Source: CAYPYI01 sp964415085 (GTDB lineage Bacteria; Bacillota; Clostridia; Tissierellales; Tissierellaceae). From it: 6,541 bases of DNA. The stretch lies in assembly GCA_964415085.1 (NCBI GenBank), contig CAYPYI010000074.1, positions 1 to 6,541 of the forward strand, given 5' to 3'. The notes under the pieces are model-generated. The model did no database searches. It was given only the letters and a program-made list of their open reading frames with translations, and had not been told where the DNA came from. Shown piece after piece: positions 1 through 6,475 of the stretch; position 1 is the first letter of the stretch, and the number at the start of each line of letters is the position of its first letter. The position numbers and the translations under genes were made by a program.

Positions 1-1632
1 GAAATTAAATTTGGTGAAGATGCTCGTCGTTCAATGGAAACAGGAATAAATAAATTAGCAGATACTGTAAAGGTAACATTAGGACCTAAAGGTAGAAATG
101 TAGTTATAGATAGAGAATTTGGTGGACCAATCATTACTAATGATGGTGTAACAATAGCAAGAGAAATAGAATTAGAAGATAGATATGAAAATATGGGAGC
201 TCAACTTGTAAAAGAAGTAGCAACTAAAACTCAAGATGTTGCAGGAGATGGAACAACAACTGCTACATTACTTGCACAAGCAATAATAAGAGAAGGACTT
301 AAAAATGTTGCAGCAGGAGCAAACCCAATAATATTAAAATCAGGACTTAATAAAGCTGTAGATAAAGCTGTAGAAGAAATTAAAAACTTCTCAAAAGATG
401 TAGAAACAAAAGAAGACATAACACAAGTTGCTTCAATTTCAGCAGGAGACTTAGAAATAGGTAGATTAATAGCTGAAGCAATGGATAGAGTAGGAAATGA
501 CGGAGTAATTACTGTTGAGGAATCTAAATCAATGGGAACTACTTTAGATGTTGTAGAAGGAATGCAATTTGAAAGAGGATATGTATCACCATACATGGTA
601 ACTGATACTGAAGCTATGGTAGCAGAACTTGATAATCCTTATATTTTATTAACTGATAAGAAAATTAGTAATATTCAAGAAATATTACCAATATTAGAAG
701 CTATAGTAGAACAAGGAAGACCTTTATTAATAGTAGCAGATGAAATAGAAGGAGAAGCACTAGCTACATTAGTAGTTAATAAATTAAGAGGAACATTCAA
801 CTGTGTAGCAGTTAAAACTCCAGGATTCGGAGATAGAAGAAAAGATATATTAGAAGATATAGCTATATTAACAGGAGCAACTCCAATACTTGATGACTTA
901 GGACAAGAAGTTAAAGATGCTACTGTAGATATGTTAGGATCAGCTACAAAAGTTAAAGTAGATAAAGATAATACTGTAATAGTAGATGGTAGCGGAGATC
1001 AAGGAAGAATTGAAGAAAGAGTAAATCAATTAAAATCTCAAATTAAAAACTCTGATTCAGAATTTGATGCAGAAAAATTACAAGAAAGACTTGCTAAACT
1101 TGCAGGTGGAGTAGCGGTAATTCAAGTAGGAGCTGCAACAGAAACTGAACTTAAAGAAACTAAATCAAGAATAGAAGATGCTTTAGCAGCTACAAGAGCA
1201 GCTGTAGAAGAAGGAATCGTACCAGGTGGAGGAACAGTATTACTTGACTCTATAAAAGAAGTTGAGAAGCTTTTAGATACTACTGAAGGCGATGAAAGAA
1301 CAGGTGTTAACATTATAGTTAGAGCTTTAGAAGAACCTGTAAGACAAATAGCTTCAAATGCTGGACTTGAAGGTGCAGTAATAGCTGAAAAAATTAAAGA
1401 AAAAGAAACAGGAATAGGATATGATGCATTTAAAGGTGAATTCGTTGATATGATTAAAGCAGGTATAGTAGATCCAACTAAAGTAACAAGATCTGCTTTA
1501 CAAAATGCAGCAAGTGTAGCTTCAATGATATTAACAACTGAAAGTGCAATAGTAGATGCTAAAAAAGAAGAAGATCCAATGGCTGCTATGGGCGGCATGG
1601 GTGGAATGGGCGGCATGGGAGGAATGATGTAG
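1..1632 (+). CDS. groEL: Chaperonin GroEL (Hsp60, 60 kDa subunit), 5' end cut by window edge
   Basis: GroEL forms the double-ring cytoplasmic chaperonin that folds proteins with its co-chaperonin GroES in an ATP-driven cycle. The frame is open from base 1 and starts EIKFGEDARRSME, which in Bacillota follows Met-Ala-Lys, so only three codons are missing and the full protein would be about 546 aa, the normal family length. The ATG at 34 is internal. Visible hallmarks are the nucleotide-binding VTLGPKGRNVV and GDGTTTAT segments near the N-terminus (the Asp equals E. coli Asp87), KAPGFGDRR-like KTPGFGDRR in the apical domain, the Asp of IEDALAATRAA (E. coli Asp398), the chaperonin signature AAVEEGIVPGGG, and a Gly-Gly-Met C-terminal tail. 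groES would be expected just upstream, outside the window. The gene ends in its own strong terminator, so it is transcriptionally separate from the downstream operon. Identification is by direct recognition and is secure. Confidence 0.98.
   Translation, partial: EIKFGEDARRSMETGINKLADTVKVTLGPKGRNVVIDREFGGPIITNDGVTIAREIELEDRYENMGAQLVKEVATKTQDVAGDGTTTATLLAQAIIREGLKNVAAGANPIILKSGLNKAVDKAVEEIKNFSKDVETKEDITQVASISAGDLEIGRLIAEAMDRVGNDGVITVEESKSMGTTLDVVEGMQFERGYVSPYMVTDTEAMVAELDNPYILLTDKKISNIQEILPILEAIVEQGRPLLIVADEIEGEALATLVVNKLRGTFNCVAVKTPGFGDRRKDILEDIAILTGATPILDDLGQEVKDATVDMLGSATKVKVDKDNTVIVDGSGDQGRIEERVNQLKSQIKNSDSEFDAEKLQERLAKLAGGVAVIQVGAATETELKETKSRIEDALAATRAAVEEGIVPGGGTVLLDSIKEVEKLLDTTEGDERTGVNIIVRALEEPVRQIASNAGLEGAVIAEKIKEKETGIGYDAFKGEFVDMIKAGIVDPTKVTRSALQNAASVASMILTTESAIVDAKKEEDPMAAMGGMGGMGGMGGMM
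1588..1623 (+). repeat. Two tandem 18-bp units encoding the GroEL MGGMGG tail
   Basis: Bases 1588-1605 and 1606-1623 are head-to-tail 18-bp copies differing at one position (GGT against GGA). Each encodes Met-Gly-Gly-Met-Gly-Gly, and together they make the flexible hydrophobic C-terminal tail found in many GroEL proteins, which projects into the ring cavity. It is also the most GC-rich spot in this part of the window. Tails of this kind vary in repeat number between species. Confidence 0.85.
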
Positions 1633-1654
1633 TCCATTTAATAAAAATAAGTAG

Positions 1655-1691
1655 ACCTCAAAATCTAATTAAAGATTTTGAGGTTTTTTTT
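1655..1691 (+). terminator. Rho-independent terminator of groEL
   Basis: A perfect 12-bp stem (ACCTCAAAATCT at 1655-1666 pairing with AGATTTTGAGGT at 1673-1684) with a 6-nt AATTAA loop is followed by a run of eight T residues (1684-1691, the first T shared with the stem). It lies 23 bp after the groEL stop codon. This is a textbook intrinsic terminator and separates the chaperonin transcript from the operon that begins at 1775. Confidence 0.95.
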
Positions 1692-1696
1692 ATAAT
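1691..1696 (+). promoter_or_regulatory. Alternative -10 hexamer (TATAAT) at the terminator T-run
   Basis: An exact TATAAT follows directly on the terminator T-run, its first T being the last of that run. The region 17 bp upstream (ATTAAA, 1668-1673) is a poor -35 and lies in the terminator loop and stem. If used, transcription would start inside the palindrome at 1695-1724, a classic place for a repressor to block. It is a weaker candidate than the promoter at 1726-1754 because of its -35. Confidence 0.3.
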
Positions 1697-1724
1697 CTAT
1701 ATTAGATATATATCTAATATAGAT
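1695..1724. promoter_or_regulatory. Perfect 30-bp palindrome, probable operator of the ArsR-type regulator
   Basis: All 15 base pairs match their mirror partner around the centre at 1709/1710. The core contains TTAGAT (1702-1707) facing ATCTAA (1712-1717). Symmetric AT-rich inverted repeats are the usual binding sites of dimeric ArsR/SmtB-family winged-helix proteins, and the next gene encodes such a protein, so autoregulation is the natural reading. A further ATCTAA copy at 1735-1740 lies between the -35 and -10 hexamers of the predicted promoter. That the palindrome exists is certain; that it is an operator is inference. There is no T-run after it, so it is not a terminator. Confidence 0.7.
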
Positions 1725-1725
1725 A

Positions 1726-1754
1726 TTGATTTTAATCTAAGTATGTATTATTAT
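1726..1754 (+). promoter_or_regulatory. Predicted sigma-70/SigA-type promoter of the regulator-ABC operon
   Basis: TTGATT (1726-1731) and TATTAT (1749-1754) are separated by exactly 17 bp and match the vegetative consensus at 4 of 6 and 5 of 6 positions. Transcription would start near 1761, giving a very short leader that begins close to the ribosome binding site of the regulator gene. The -35 begins two bases after the 30-bp palindrome, and a third half-site ATCTAA (1735-1740) sits in the spacer. In DNA this AT-rich, chance -10 matches are common, so the exact start is uncertain. Confidence 0.6.
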
Positions 1755-1763
1755 ATATAAAAA

Positions 1764-1769
1764 GAGGTG
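1764..1769 (+). promoter_or_regulatory. Ribosome binding site of the regulator gene
   Basis: GAGGTG lies 5 nt before the ATG at 1775 and is fully complementary to the anti-Shine-Dalgarno end of 16S rRNA. It fixes this ATG as the start. Confidence 0.85.
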
Positions 1770-1774
1770 TTTAT

Positions 1775-2905
1775 ATGAAACTTAAAGTGTGTGAAAATCC
1801 AATAATTATAAAAGAAATATCATTAATGTTCTCAGCTATTATAGATCCTGATTATAATGAAGATGAATTTGTATCTATTGAAAATCTTAAAAAGTATGAT
1901 TTTTCTAAATTAGATACAAATGAAAGATATAAGGATTATTTTCAGTTTAGAAAGAAGATTATTAGTTTATTTTTAGAAAAGGTTAAAGAAAATAAAAATA
2001 TAAATAAATTTTATAAAATGAAAATAGGTGAAGATCAACTATCTTTTCTTAGTAAGATACTTTTAAATACTAATATAGAAGATGTAAATGAACTAGATAT
2101 TTATGAATTTAAAAAATCTAGTCTTCTAAGTCTTATTTTAAACTCAGATTTAGAAACAGAATATTCTTCAGAAGATTTAGTAAAAAAAGTAGATTTATTA
2201 ATAGATAAAGACTTAGCTATACTAGATATACTTCCATTTATAAAAACTGTAGAAATGGATAGTGAAGATAAATTTTTACTCATTGAATTTTTTGAAGATA
2301 TTGATAATATATTTTTTGATTATTTAGAAGTAATTAGCTTTGCTAGTAATATATATACAAATAGTTATAAATCTGTTGAAAAATATGTATTAAATAGTTT
2401 AGAAAACTTAAAAATTAATGGTAAATACCCAGAAAACTTTAAGGAGTTATCATTTGCTAAAAGAATAAATATAGATGATAAAAAAGGTGAAGATAGTGAA
2501 ATGCTTTATTATATCTCATTAATAGAATATAGGGGGATGTCTTTATTTTTATCACCAATAAATCATATTAAGCCTGTAATAAGAGAAGGAATTTTTTTCA
2601 AATACCTATTAGAAAATACAAAATTAAATGATCATAAAAAAGAAAGACTAAAAGAAGTATTAATATCTTTAGGAGATAAGACTAGACTTGAGATATTATT
2701 AAATTTAATGGATAGAGAATATTATTTAAAGGAACTATCAGATAAATTAAATCTTACATCCCCAACAGTATCACACCATATACAAATTTTATTAAACAAT
2801 GAATTAATTAAAATAAGAACGGAGGGTAGAAAAATATTTTATAGTATAAACAAAGATAAATTTATAGAATTATCAGAAATATTTAAAGACTTAGGAGATG
2901 ATTAA
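1775..2905 (+). CDS. ArsR-type winged-helix transcriptional regulator with a long unrecognised N-terminal region
   Basis: The protein has 376 residues, three to four times a typical ArsR/SmtB regulator. The DNA-binding domain is C-terminal, about residues 292-372: LGDKTRLEIL opens it, KELSDKLNLTSPTVSHHIQIL is the helix-turn-helix with recognition helix about 329-340, and IRTEGRKIFYSI is the beta-wing. Residues 1-285 look mainly alpha-helical and acidic, are rich in Leu, Ile, Lys and Asp, have no membrane segment, and match no family I can name; they may sense a ligand or help dimerise. The metal-site cysteines of ArsR proteins (ELCVC before the helix-turn-helix) are replaced by EYYLKEL, and the only cysteine is Cys6, so metal sensing of the usual kind is unlikely. 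It heads an operon with two ABC transporter genes, ends directly against the next ATG, and probably controls its own promoter through the palindrome at 1695-1724. Whether it represses or activates is unknown. The DNA-binding assignment is firm. Confidence 0.9.
   Translation: MKLKVCENPIIIKEISLMFSAIIDPDYNEDEFVSIENLKKYDFSKLDTNERYKDYFQFRKKIISLFLEKVKENKNINKFYKMKIGEDQLSFLSKILLNTNIEDVNELDIYEFKKSSLLSLILNSDLETEYSSEDLVKKVDLLIDKDLAILDILPFIKTVEMDSEDKFLLIEFFEDIDNIFFDYLEVISFASNIYTNSYKSVEKYVLNSLENLKINGKYPENFKELSFAKRINIDDKKGEDSEMLYYISLIEYRGMSLFLSPINHIKPVIREGIFFKYLLENTKLNDHKKERLKEVLISLGDKTRLEILLNLMDREYYLKELSDKLNLTSPTVSHHIQILLNNELIKIRTEGRKIFYSINKDKFIELSEIFKDLGDD
2893..2897 (+). promoter_or_regulatory. Ribosome binding site of the first ABC gene, inside the regulator gene
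   Basis: AGGAG lies within the last codons of the regulator gene, 8 nt before the ATG at 2906. The regulator stop TAA (2903-2905) is immediately followed by that ATG, an arrangement that favours translational coupling. Confidence 0.8.
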
Positions 2906-4681
2906 ATGAATACTTTTAAAACACTTAAAAGAAGTTACATCCCAGTATTTAAAGATAAAAAGTTAGTTTTTTATACTTTTCTAAACATGGTTTCTGGTGG
3001 ATTATTACCAATACTATCTATATATATAATAACTAAAATATCAGAAAATATAATTAATATGAGACTTGAATTTATAGAGATATTAAAACTTATATCTTTA
3101 TATTGTATTATAAGCTTTATACTAACAGTAATAGATAAACTAACTTATGCAACTACTTATGTAAAATATAATCTTCTAAGAAGTCTTGTGTTTACAGATA
3201 TAGTAAAAAAGATTATAACTATGGACTTTAAATACTATGAAGATCCTAAAATGATGGATGAAATATCACTATCATTTGAAGGGGTAGCTAACAATAATAG
3301 AGGTATAGAAGGTGTATATCATAAAGGAGTGACTTTGGCACAGAATATATTTACAGCTATAATACTTTCTGTAATTTTAGCTAAATCATCATTTCTTATT
3401 ATAATAATTTTAGTAATAAATGTATTTATGGAGTTTAAAATAACAAATATAGTTAATGAATACAAATTTTCTAAAAGAATACAAAGAAATAATATTAGTA
3501 GAAAATCAAGTTATTATGCTATGACAGCTTCTGATTTTAAATTTGGAAAAGATATGAGAATTTACTCTATGAAAGATAAATTTAAATCTTATTTTTATAA
3601 TGAGGTTAATAGATATAAAGAATTATTAGAAGATATATTTAAAAAAGAAAAGACATATTTTTTTATTCAGACATTTTTTATAGTTATAGCTGATGCAATT
3701 AGCTTGTATATACTTATAAACCTTGTGGGGGTAAAAATAAACTTATCAGAATTTATAAAATACTTAACTACAGTAACAATACTAACAAATCTACTTAGAC
3801 AAATCTTTTTAGACTTATCCAATGTACGTGAAAACTTACTTTATACTAGCCAAACATTTAATTTTTTAGATTCAGACTTAATAACTCAAGGTGGAAAAGA
3901 TATAGATTTTAAAGGTCAAGCAATTGAACTCGAATTTGAAAATGTAACTTTTAAATATCCAGGTGGGAATAAAAAGGTACTTGATAATTTAAGTTTTAAA
4001 ATTGAAAAAGGAAAATCTTTAGCATTAGTAGGATTAAATGGTGCAGGTAAAACTACCTTAGTAAAACTTATTACAGGTCTTTATAATCCAGATAGTGGGA
4101 ACATTTATTATAACGGAATAAATTCAAAAGAATTATCTCAAGAGTCAAAATTTAAAATATTTTCTGTAGTTTTTCAAGATATAAATCCACTAGCCTATAG
4201 TGTAAAAGAAAATGTTAGTGCAAGTCTTGAGAATATAGATGATGAAAAAGTAATACAGTCTCTTAAAAAAGTTGGCTTATATGAAAAAATAAACTCGCTT
4301 CCAAAGGGAATAAATACCTCCATATATAAAGTAATAGATGAAGATGGAATAACTTTATCAGGAGGAGAAAATCAAAAGCTTATAATGGCAAGATCCTTAT
4401 ATAAAGATAACACATCTATGCTTATTCTAGATGAACCAACAGCAAGCTTAGATGCATTAGCTGAAGAGAAGATATATAAAGAATTTGAAAGTCTTATGGA
4501 TAAAAGAACAACTCTTTTTATTTCTCATAGACTGGCAAGCACAAAGTTTTGTGATGAGATAATGTTACTTAATGATGGTAAAGTTTTAGAAACAGGTACT
4601 CATGAGGAGCTAATAAAACTAGATGGCTTTTATAAAAAAATGTATGATACTCAGGGTAAGTACTATAAGGAGGAGAAATAA
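2906..4681 (+). CDS. ABC exporter half-transporter 1 (membrane domain plus ATPase domain)
   Basis: This 591-aa protein has the layout of a type-1 ABC exporter half: an N-terminal membrane domain with about six hydrophobic segments (roughly residues 20-43, 61-77, 144-159, 161-176, 251-274, and a weaker one at 282-300), then an ATPase domain from about 340. All ATPase motifs are visible: A-loop Tyr351, Walker A GLNGAGKT 376-383 (Lys382), Q-loop Gln424, signature LSGGE 484-488, Walker B MLILDE 505-510 with catalytic Glu510, D-loop SLDA, and H-loop His541. The signature ends in Glu rather than Gln, and the usual TEVGERG X-loop before it is replaced by an acidic DEDGI stretch; I recall both in related clostridial paired transporters. 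There is no N-terminal C39 peptidase domain. It is collinear with the next gene product, so the two probably form a heterodimer in the cytoplasmic membrane. The exported substrate (drug, peptide or lipid) cannot be told from sequence. Confidence 0.93.
   Translation: MNTFKTLKRSYIPVFKDKKLVFYTFLNMVSGGLLPILSIYIITKISENIINMRLEFIEILKLISLYCIISFILTVIDKLTYATTYVKYNLLRSLVFTDIVKKIITMDFKYYEDPKMMDEISLSFEGVANNNRGIEGVYHKGVTLAQNIFTAIILSVILAKSSFLIIIILVINVFMEFKITNIVNEYKFSKRIQRNNISRKSSYYAMTASDFKFGKDMRIYSMKDKFKSYFYNEVNRYKELLEDIFKKEKTYFFIQTFFIVIADAISLYILINLVGVKINLSEFIKYLTTVTILTNLLRQIFLDLSNVRENLLYTSQTFNFLDSDLITQGGKDIDFKGQAIELEFENVTFKYPGGNKKVLDNLSFKIEKGKSLALVGLNGAGKTTLVKLITGLYNPDSGNIYYNGINSKELSQESKFKIFSVVFQDINPLAYSVKENVSASLENIDDEKVIQSLKKVGLYEKINSLPKGINTSIYKVIDEDGITLSGGENQKLIMARSLYKDNTSMLILDEPTASLDALAEEKIYKEFESLMDKRTTLFISHRLASTKFCDEIMLLNDGKVLETGTHEELIKLDGFYKKMYDTQGKYYKEEK
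4668..4673 (+). promoter_or_regulatory. Ribosome binding site of the second ABC gene
   Basis: A consensus AGGAGG (within AAGGAGGAG, 4667-4675) lies in the last codons of the first ABC gene, 8 nt before the ATG at 4682. The TAA stop (4679-4681) touches the ATG. This is the strongest ribosome binding site in the window and suggests that the second subunit is made at least as efficiently as the first. Confidence 0.9.
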
Positions 4682-6448
4682 ATGAAAAATCTTAGAGTAA
4701 TAAAAGATTTCACTAAATTAATATATAAAATAAGGCCAATTTATTTCTTCTTAATTATATTTAAAACCATACTTGATGCAGCAAATATACTAATTAATAT
4801 ATTCATCCCAAAAATTATGCTAGATTTATTAATTAAAGATATTAATATGAGTAAAATAGTAAAAATAATTTTAATAATTTCTATATCAAAATACATAGTT
4901 TTATATCTTAGTAAATTATTAAAAGGTAAAATAGATATTTATTCTGAGTTACTTAATAAAGAGATAATTTATGAATTTTCAAGAAAATCTTTAAAATTAG
5001 AATATATGAATCTTGAAGATCCACATATTTTAGATTTAAGAGAAAGAGCTTTATATGCAGTTAATGATTATGGTGCTTTATATTCATTATTTAACTATTT
5101 AGAAATAATGTTAGTTCAAATCTTTATAATACTAGGAGTAGGAGGAATACTTCTAAATTTAAGTAAAATATATATATTAGTTGTTATATTTTTTGTATAT
5201 ATATCTTATAAATTAAATAAAGTAACAAAGGCAAAGATCTTTGATTACACTCAAGAAGTAATACCAATTAATAGAAAGTATAACTATTATTTAGATGAAA
5301 TATTATCAGATAGAAATCAAAAAGATTTCAGAATATATAATATGTCTAATATGATGTCTCAAACTATTGAAAACTTAACTTATGAGACTACTGACTGGTT
5401 AAATTCACTATATATCCTAGAGGGAAAAGCACGTATACTACAAAGTTTAATAGGATATTTATTAACTTTTATATCATATGGTTATATATCCCTTAGAGTT
5501 TTTACAAATACATATGGAAGTCAAATAGGTATTTCAAATTTCATTATGTATATAAATAGTACTGAAAAGTTTTTTAATTCTTTTTCAGAACTTACAAATT
5601 CAGTAACAGAAATAAAACATGTGGCAAATTACCTACAACCATTTGATGAGTTTATGAAACTTAAAGAAAATGAAGATATATTTGGAGATATTAAAGTGAA
5701 GGATTTTGAAAGTATTGAATTTAAAAATGTTACTTTTACTTATCCAAAATCAGATAGGAAAATTTTAGATAATATTTCATTTAAAATAAATAAAGGTGAG
5801 AAAATATCCATAGTAGGTATTAATAATGCAGGTAAAACAACAATAATAAAACTTTTATGTGCATTTTTCAAACCAGATGAAGGAGAGATTCTTCTAAATG
5901 GACTTGATATTAGAAAATATAATTATGATTCTTATATAGATAATATAGCAGTAGTTTTTCAGGATTATAAGTTATTCCCATTTACAATAAATGAAAACAT
6001 AACAACAGATAGGAAAAGCACTAAAACAGTTGAAGATGTTTTAAAAAAGGTAGGTTTAGATAATGTAATAGATAAGTTAGAGAAAAAGTCTGATAGCTAT
6101 TTAGACAAAAGTATCTATGAAGATGCAGTAGACTTATCAGGTGGAGAAAAACAAAAAATAGCAATAGCCAGGGCTTTATATAAGGATGCAAAATTAATTA
6201 TACTAGATGAACCAACAGCAGCCTTAGATCCTATTAGTGAAAGTGAAATATATGAAAATTTTAATGAACTAGTAAAAGAGAAAACAGCCATATATATTTC
6301 ACATAGAATGAGTTCATCTAAATTTTGTGATAAGATATTATTATTAGATGAAGGAAAAATAAAAGACTTTGATACACATGATAACCTTATGAAAAAAGAT
6401 AGTATATATAAGAAACTTTTTAATGCCCAAGCAGATAATTTTAAATAA
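4682..6448 (+). CDS. ABC exporter half-transporter 2, with a variant Walker A
   Basis: This 588-aa protein is a paralogue of the preceding one, with the same membrane-then-ATPase order. Hydrophobic segments lie at roughly residues 17-43, 59-79, 137-158, 161-178 and 250-273, with a weaker one at 280-300. Shared landmarks sit at nearly equal positions: EDP at 112-114 in both, and DFRIYNM at 215-221 against DMRIYSM at 216-222. The ATPase domain has A-loop Tyr354, Q-loop Gln427, signature LSGGE 485-489, Walker B LIILDE 505-510 with Glu510, D-loop ALDP, and H-loop His541. Its Walker A reads GINNAGKT (379-386): the fourth position, normally Gly, is Asn382, while Lys385 is kept. The Gly-to-Asn change needs two base changes, so one sequencing error does not explain it. 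Together the proteins probably form a heterodimeric exporter with two non-equivalent ATP sites. Substrate unknown. Exporter type is well supported; heterodimer formation is inference from pairing and coupling. Confidence 0.93.
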   Translation: MKNLRVIKDFTKLIYKIRPIYFFLIIFKTILDAANILINIFIPKIMLDLLIKDINMSKIVKIILIISISKYIVLYLSKLLKGKIDIYSELLNKEIIYEFSRKSLKLEYMNLEDPHILDLRERALYAVNDYGALYSLFNYLEIMLVQIFIILGVGGILLNLSKIYILVVIFFVYISYKLNKVTKAKIFDYTQEVIPINRKYNYYLDEILSDRNQKDFRIYNMSNMMSQTIENLTYETTDWLNSLYILEGKARILQSLIGYLLTFISYGYISLRVFTNTYGSQIGISNFIMYINSTEKFFNSFSELTNSVTEIKHVANYLQPFDEFMKLKENEDIFGDIKVKDFESIEFKNVTFTYPKSDRKILDNISFKINKGEKISIVGINNAGKTTIIKLLCAFFKPDEGEILLNGLDIRKYNYDSYIDNIAVVFQDYKLFPFTINENITTDRKSTKTVEDVLKKVGLDNVIDKLEKKSDSYLDKSIYEDAVDLSGGEKQKIAIARALYKDAKLIILDEPTAALDPISESEIYENFNELVKEKTAIYISHRMSSSKFCDKILLLDEGKIKDFDTHDNLMKKDSIYKKLFNAQADNFK

Positions 6449-6462
6449 AATTAAAGTATTAC

Positions 6463-6469
6463 AGGAAAG
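6463..6469 (+). promoter_or_regulatory. Ribosome binding site of the fourth gene
   Basis: AGGAAAG lies 6 nt before the ATG at 6476. The 27-bp gap after the second ABC gene contains no terminator hairpin, so transcription should continue into this gene. Confidence 0.6.
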
Positions 6470-6475
6470 ATAAAC

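Noticed and set aside
34..36. ATG as the groEL start codon
   Set aside because: The frame is open back to base 1 and the residues before it (EIKFGEDARRS) are the conserved GroEL N-terminus, so the true start lies three codons before the window.
231..596. Open reading frame on the minus strand opposite groEL
   Set aside because: It lies wholly over a conserved gene, has no convincing ribosome binding site, and its Ser/Ile-rich product looks like the mirror of groEL codons.
1122..1637. Minus-strand frame whose product starts with a Pro-Met repeat
   Set aside because: The repeat is the complement of the GroEL Gly-Gly-Met tail; it is a shadow of groEL.
1695..1724. The palindrome as a second intrinsic terminator
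   Set aside because: It has no GC-rich stem and no following T-run; the groEL terminator just upstream already does that job.
2101..2283. Short minus-strand frame within the regulator gene
   Set aside because: It is fully covered by a well-supported gene with its own ribosome binding site, and the 60-aa product is low complexity.
1775..2905. Metal-resistance regulator
   Set aside because: The cysteine or histidine metal-binding motifs of metal-sensing ArsR proteins are missing, and the neighbouring transporters are exporter halves rather than metal pumps.
2906..4681. Bacteriocin exporter of the peptidase-containing type
   Set aside because: The N-terminus goes straight into membrane segments, with no C39 cysteine peptidase domain, and no precursor peptide gene is seen in the window.
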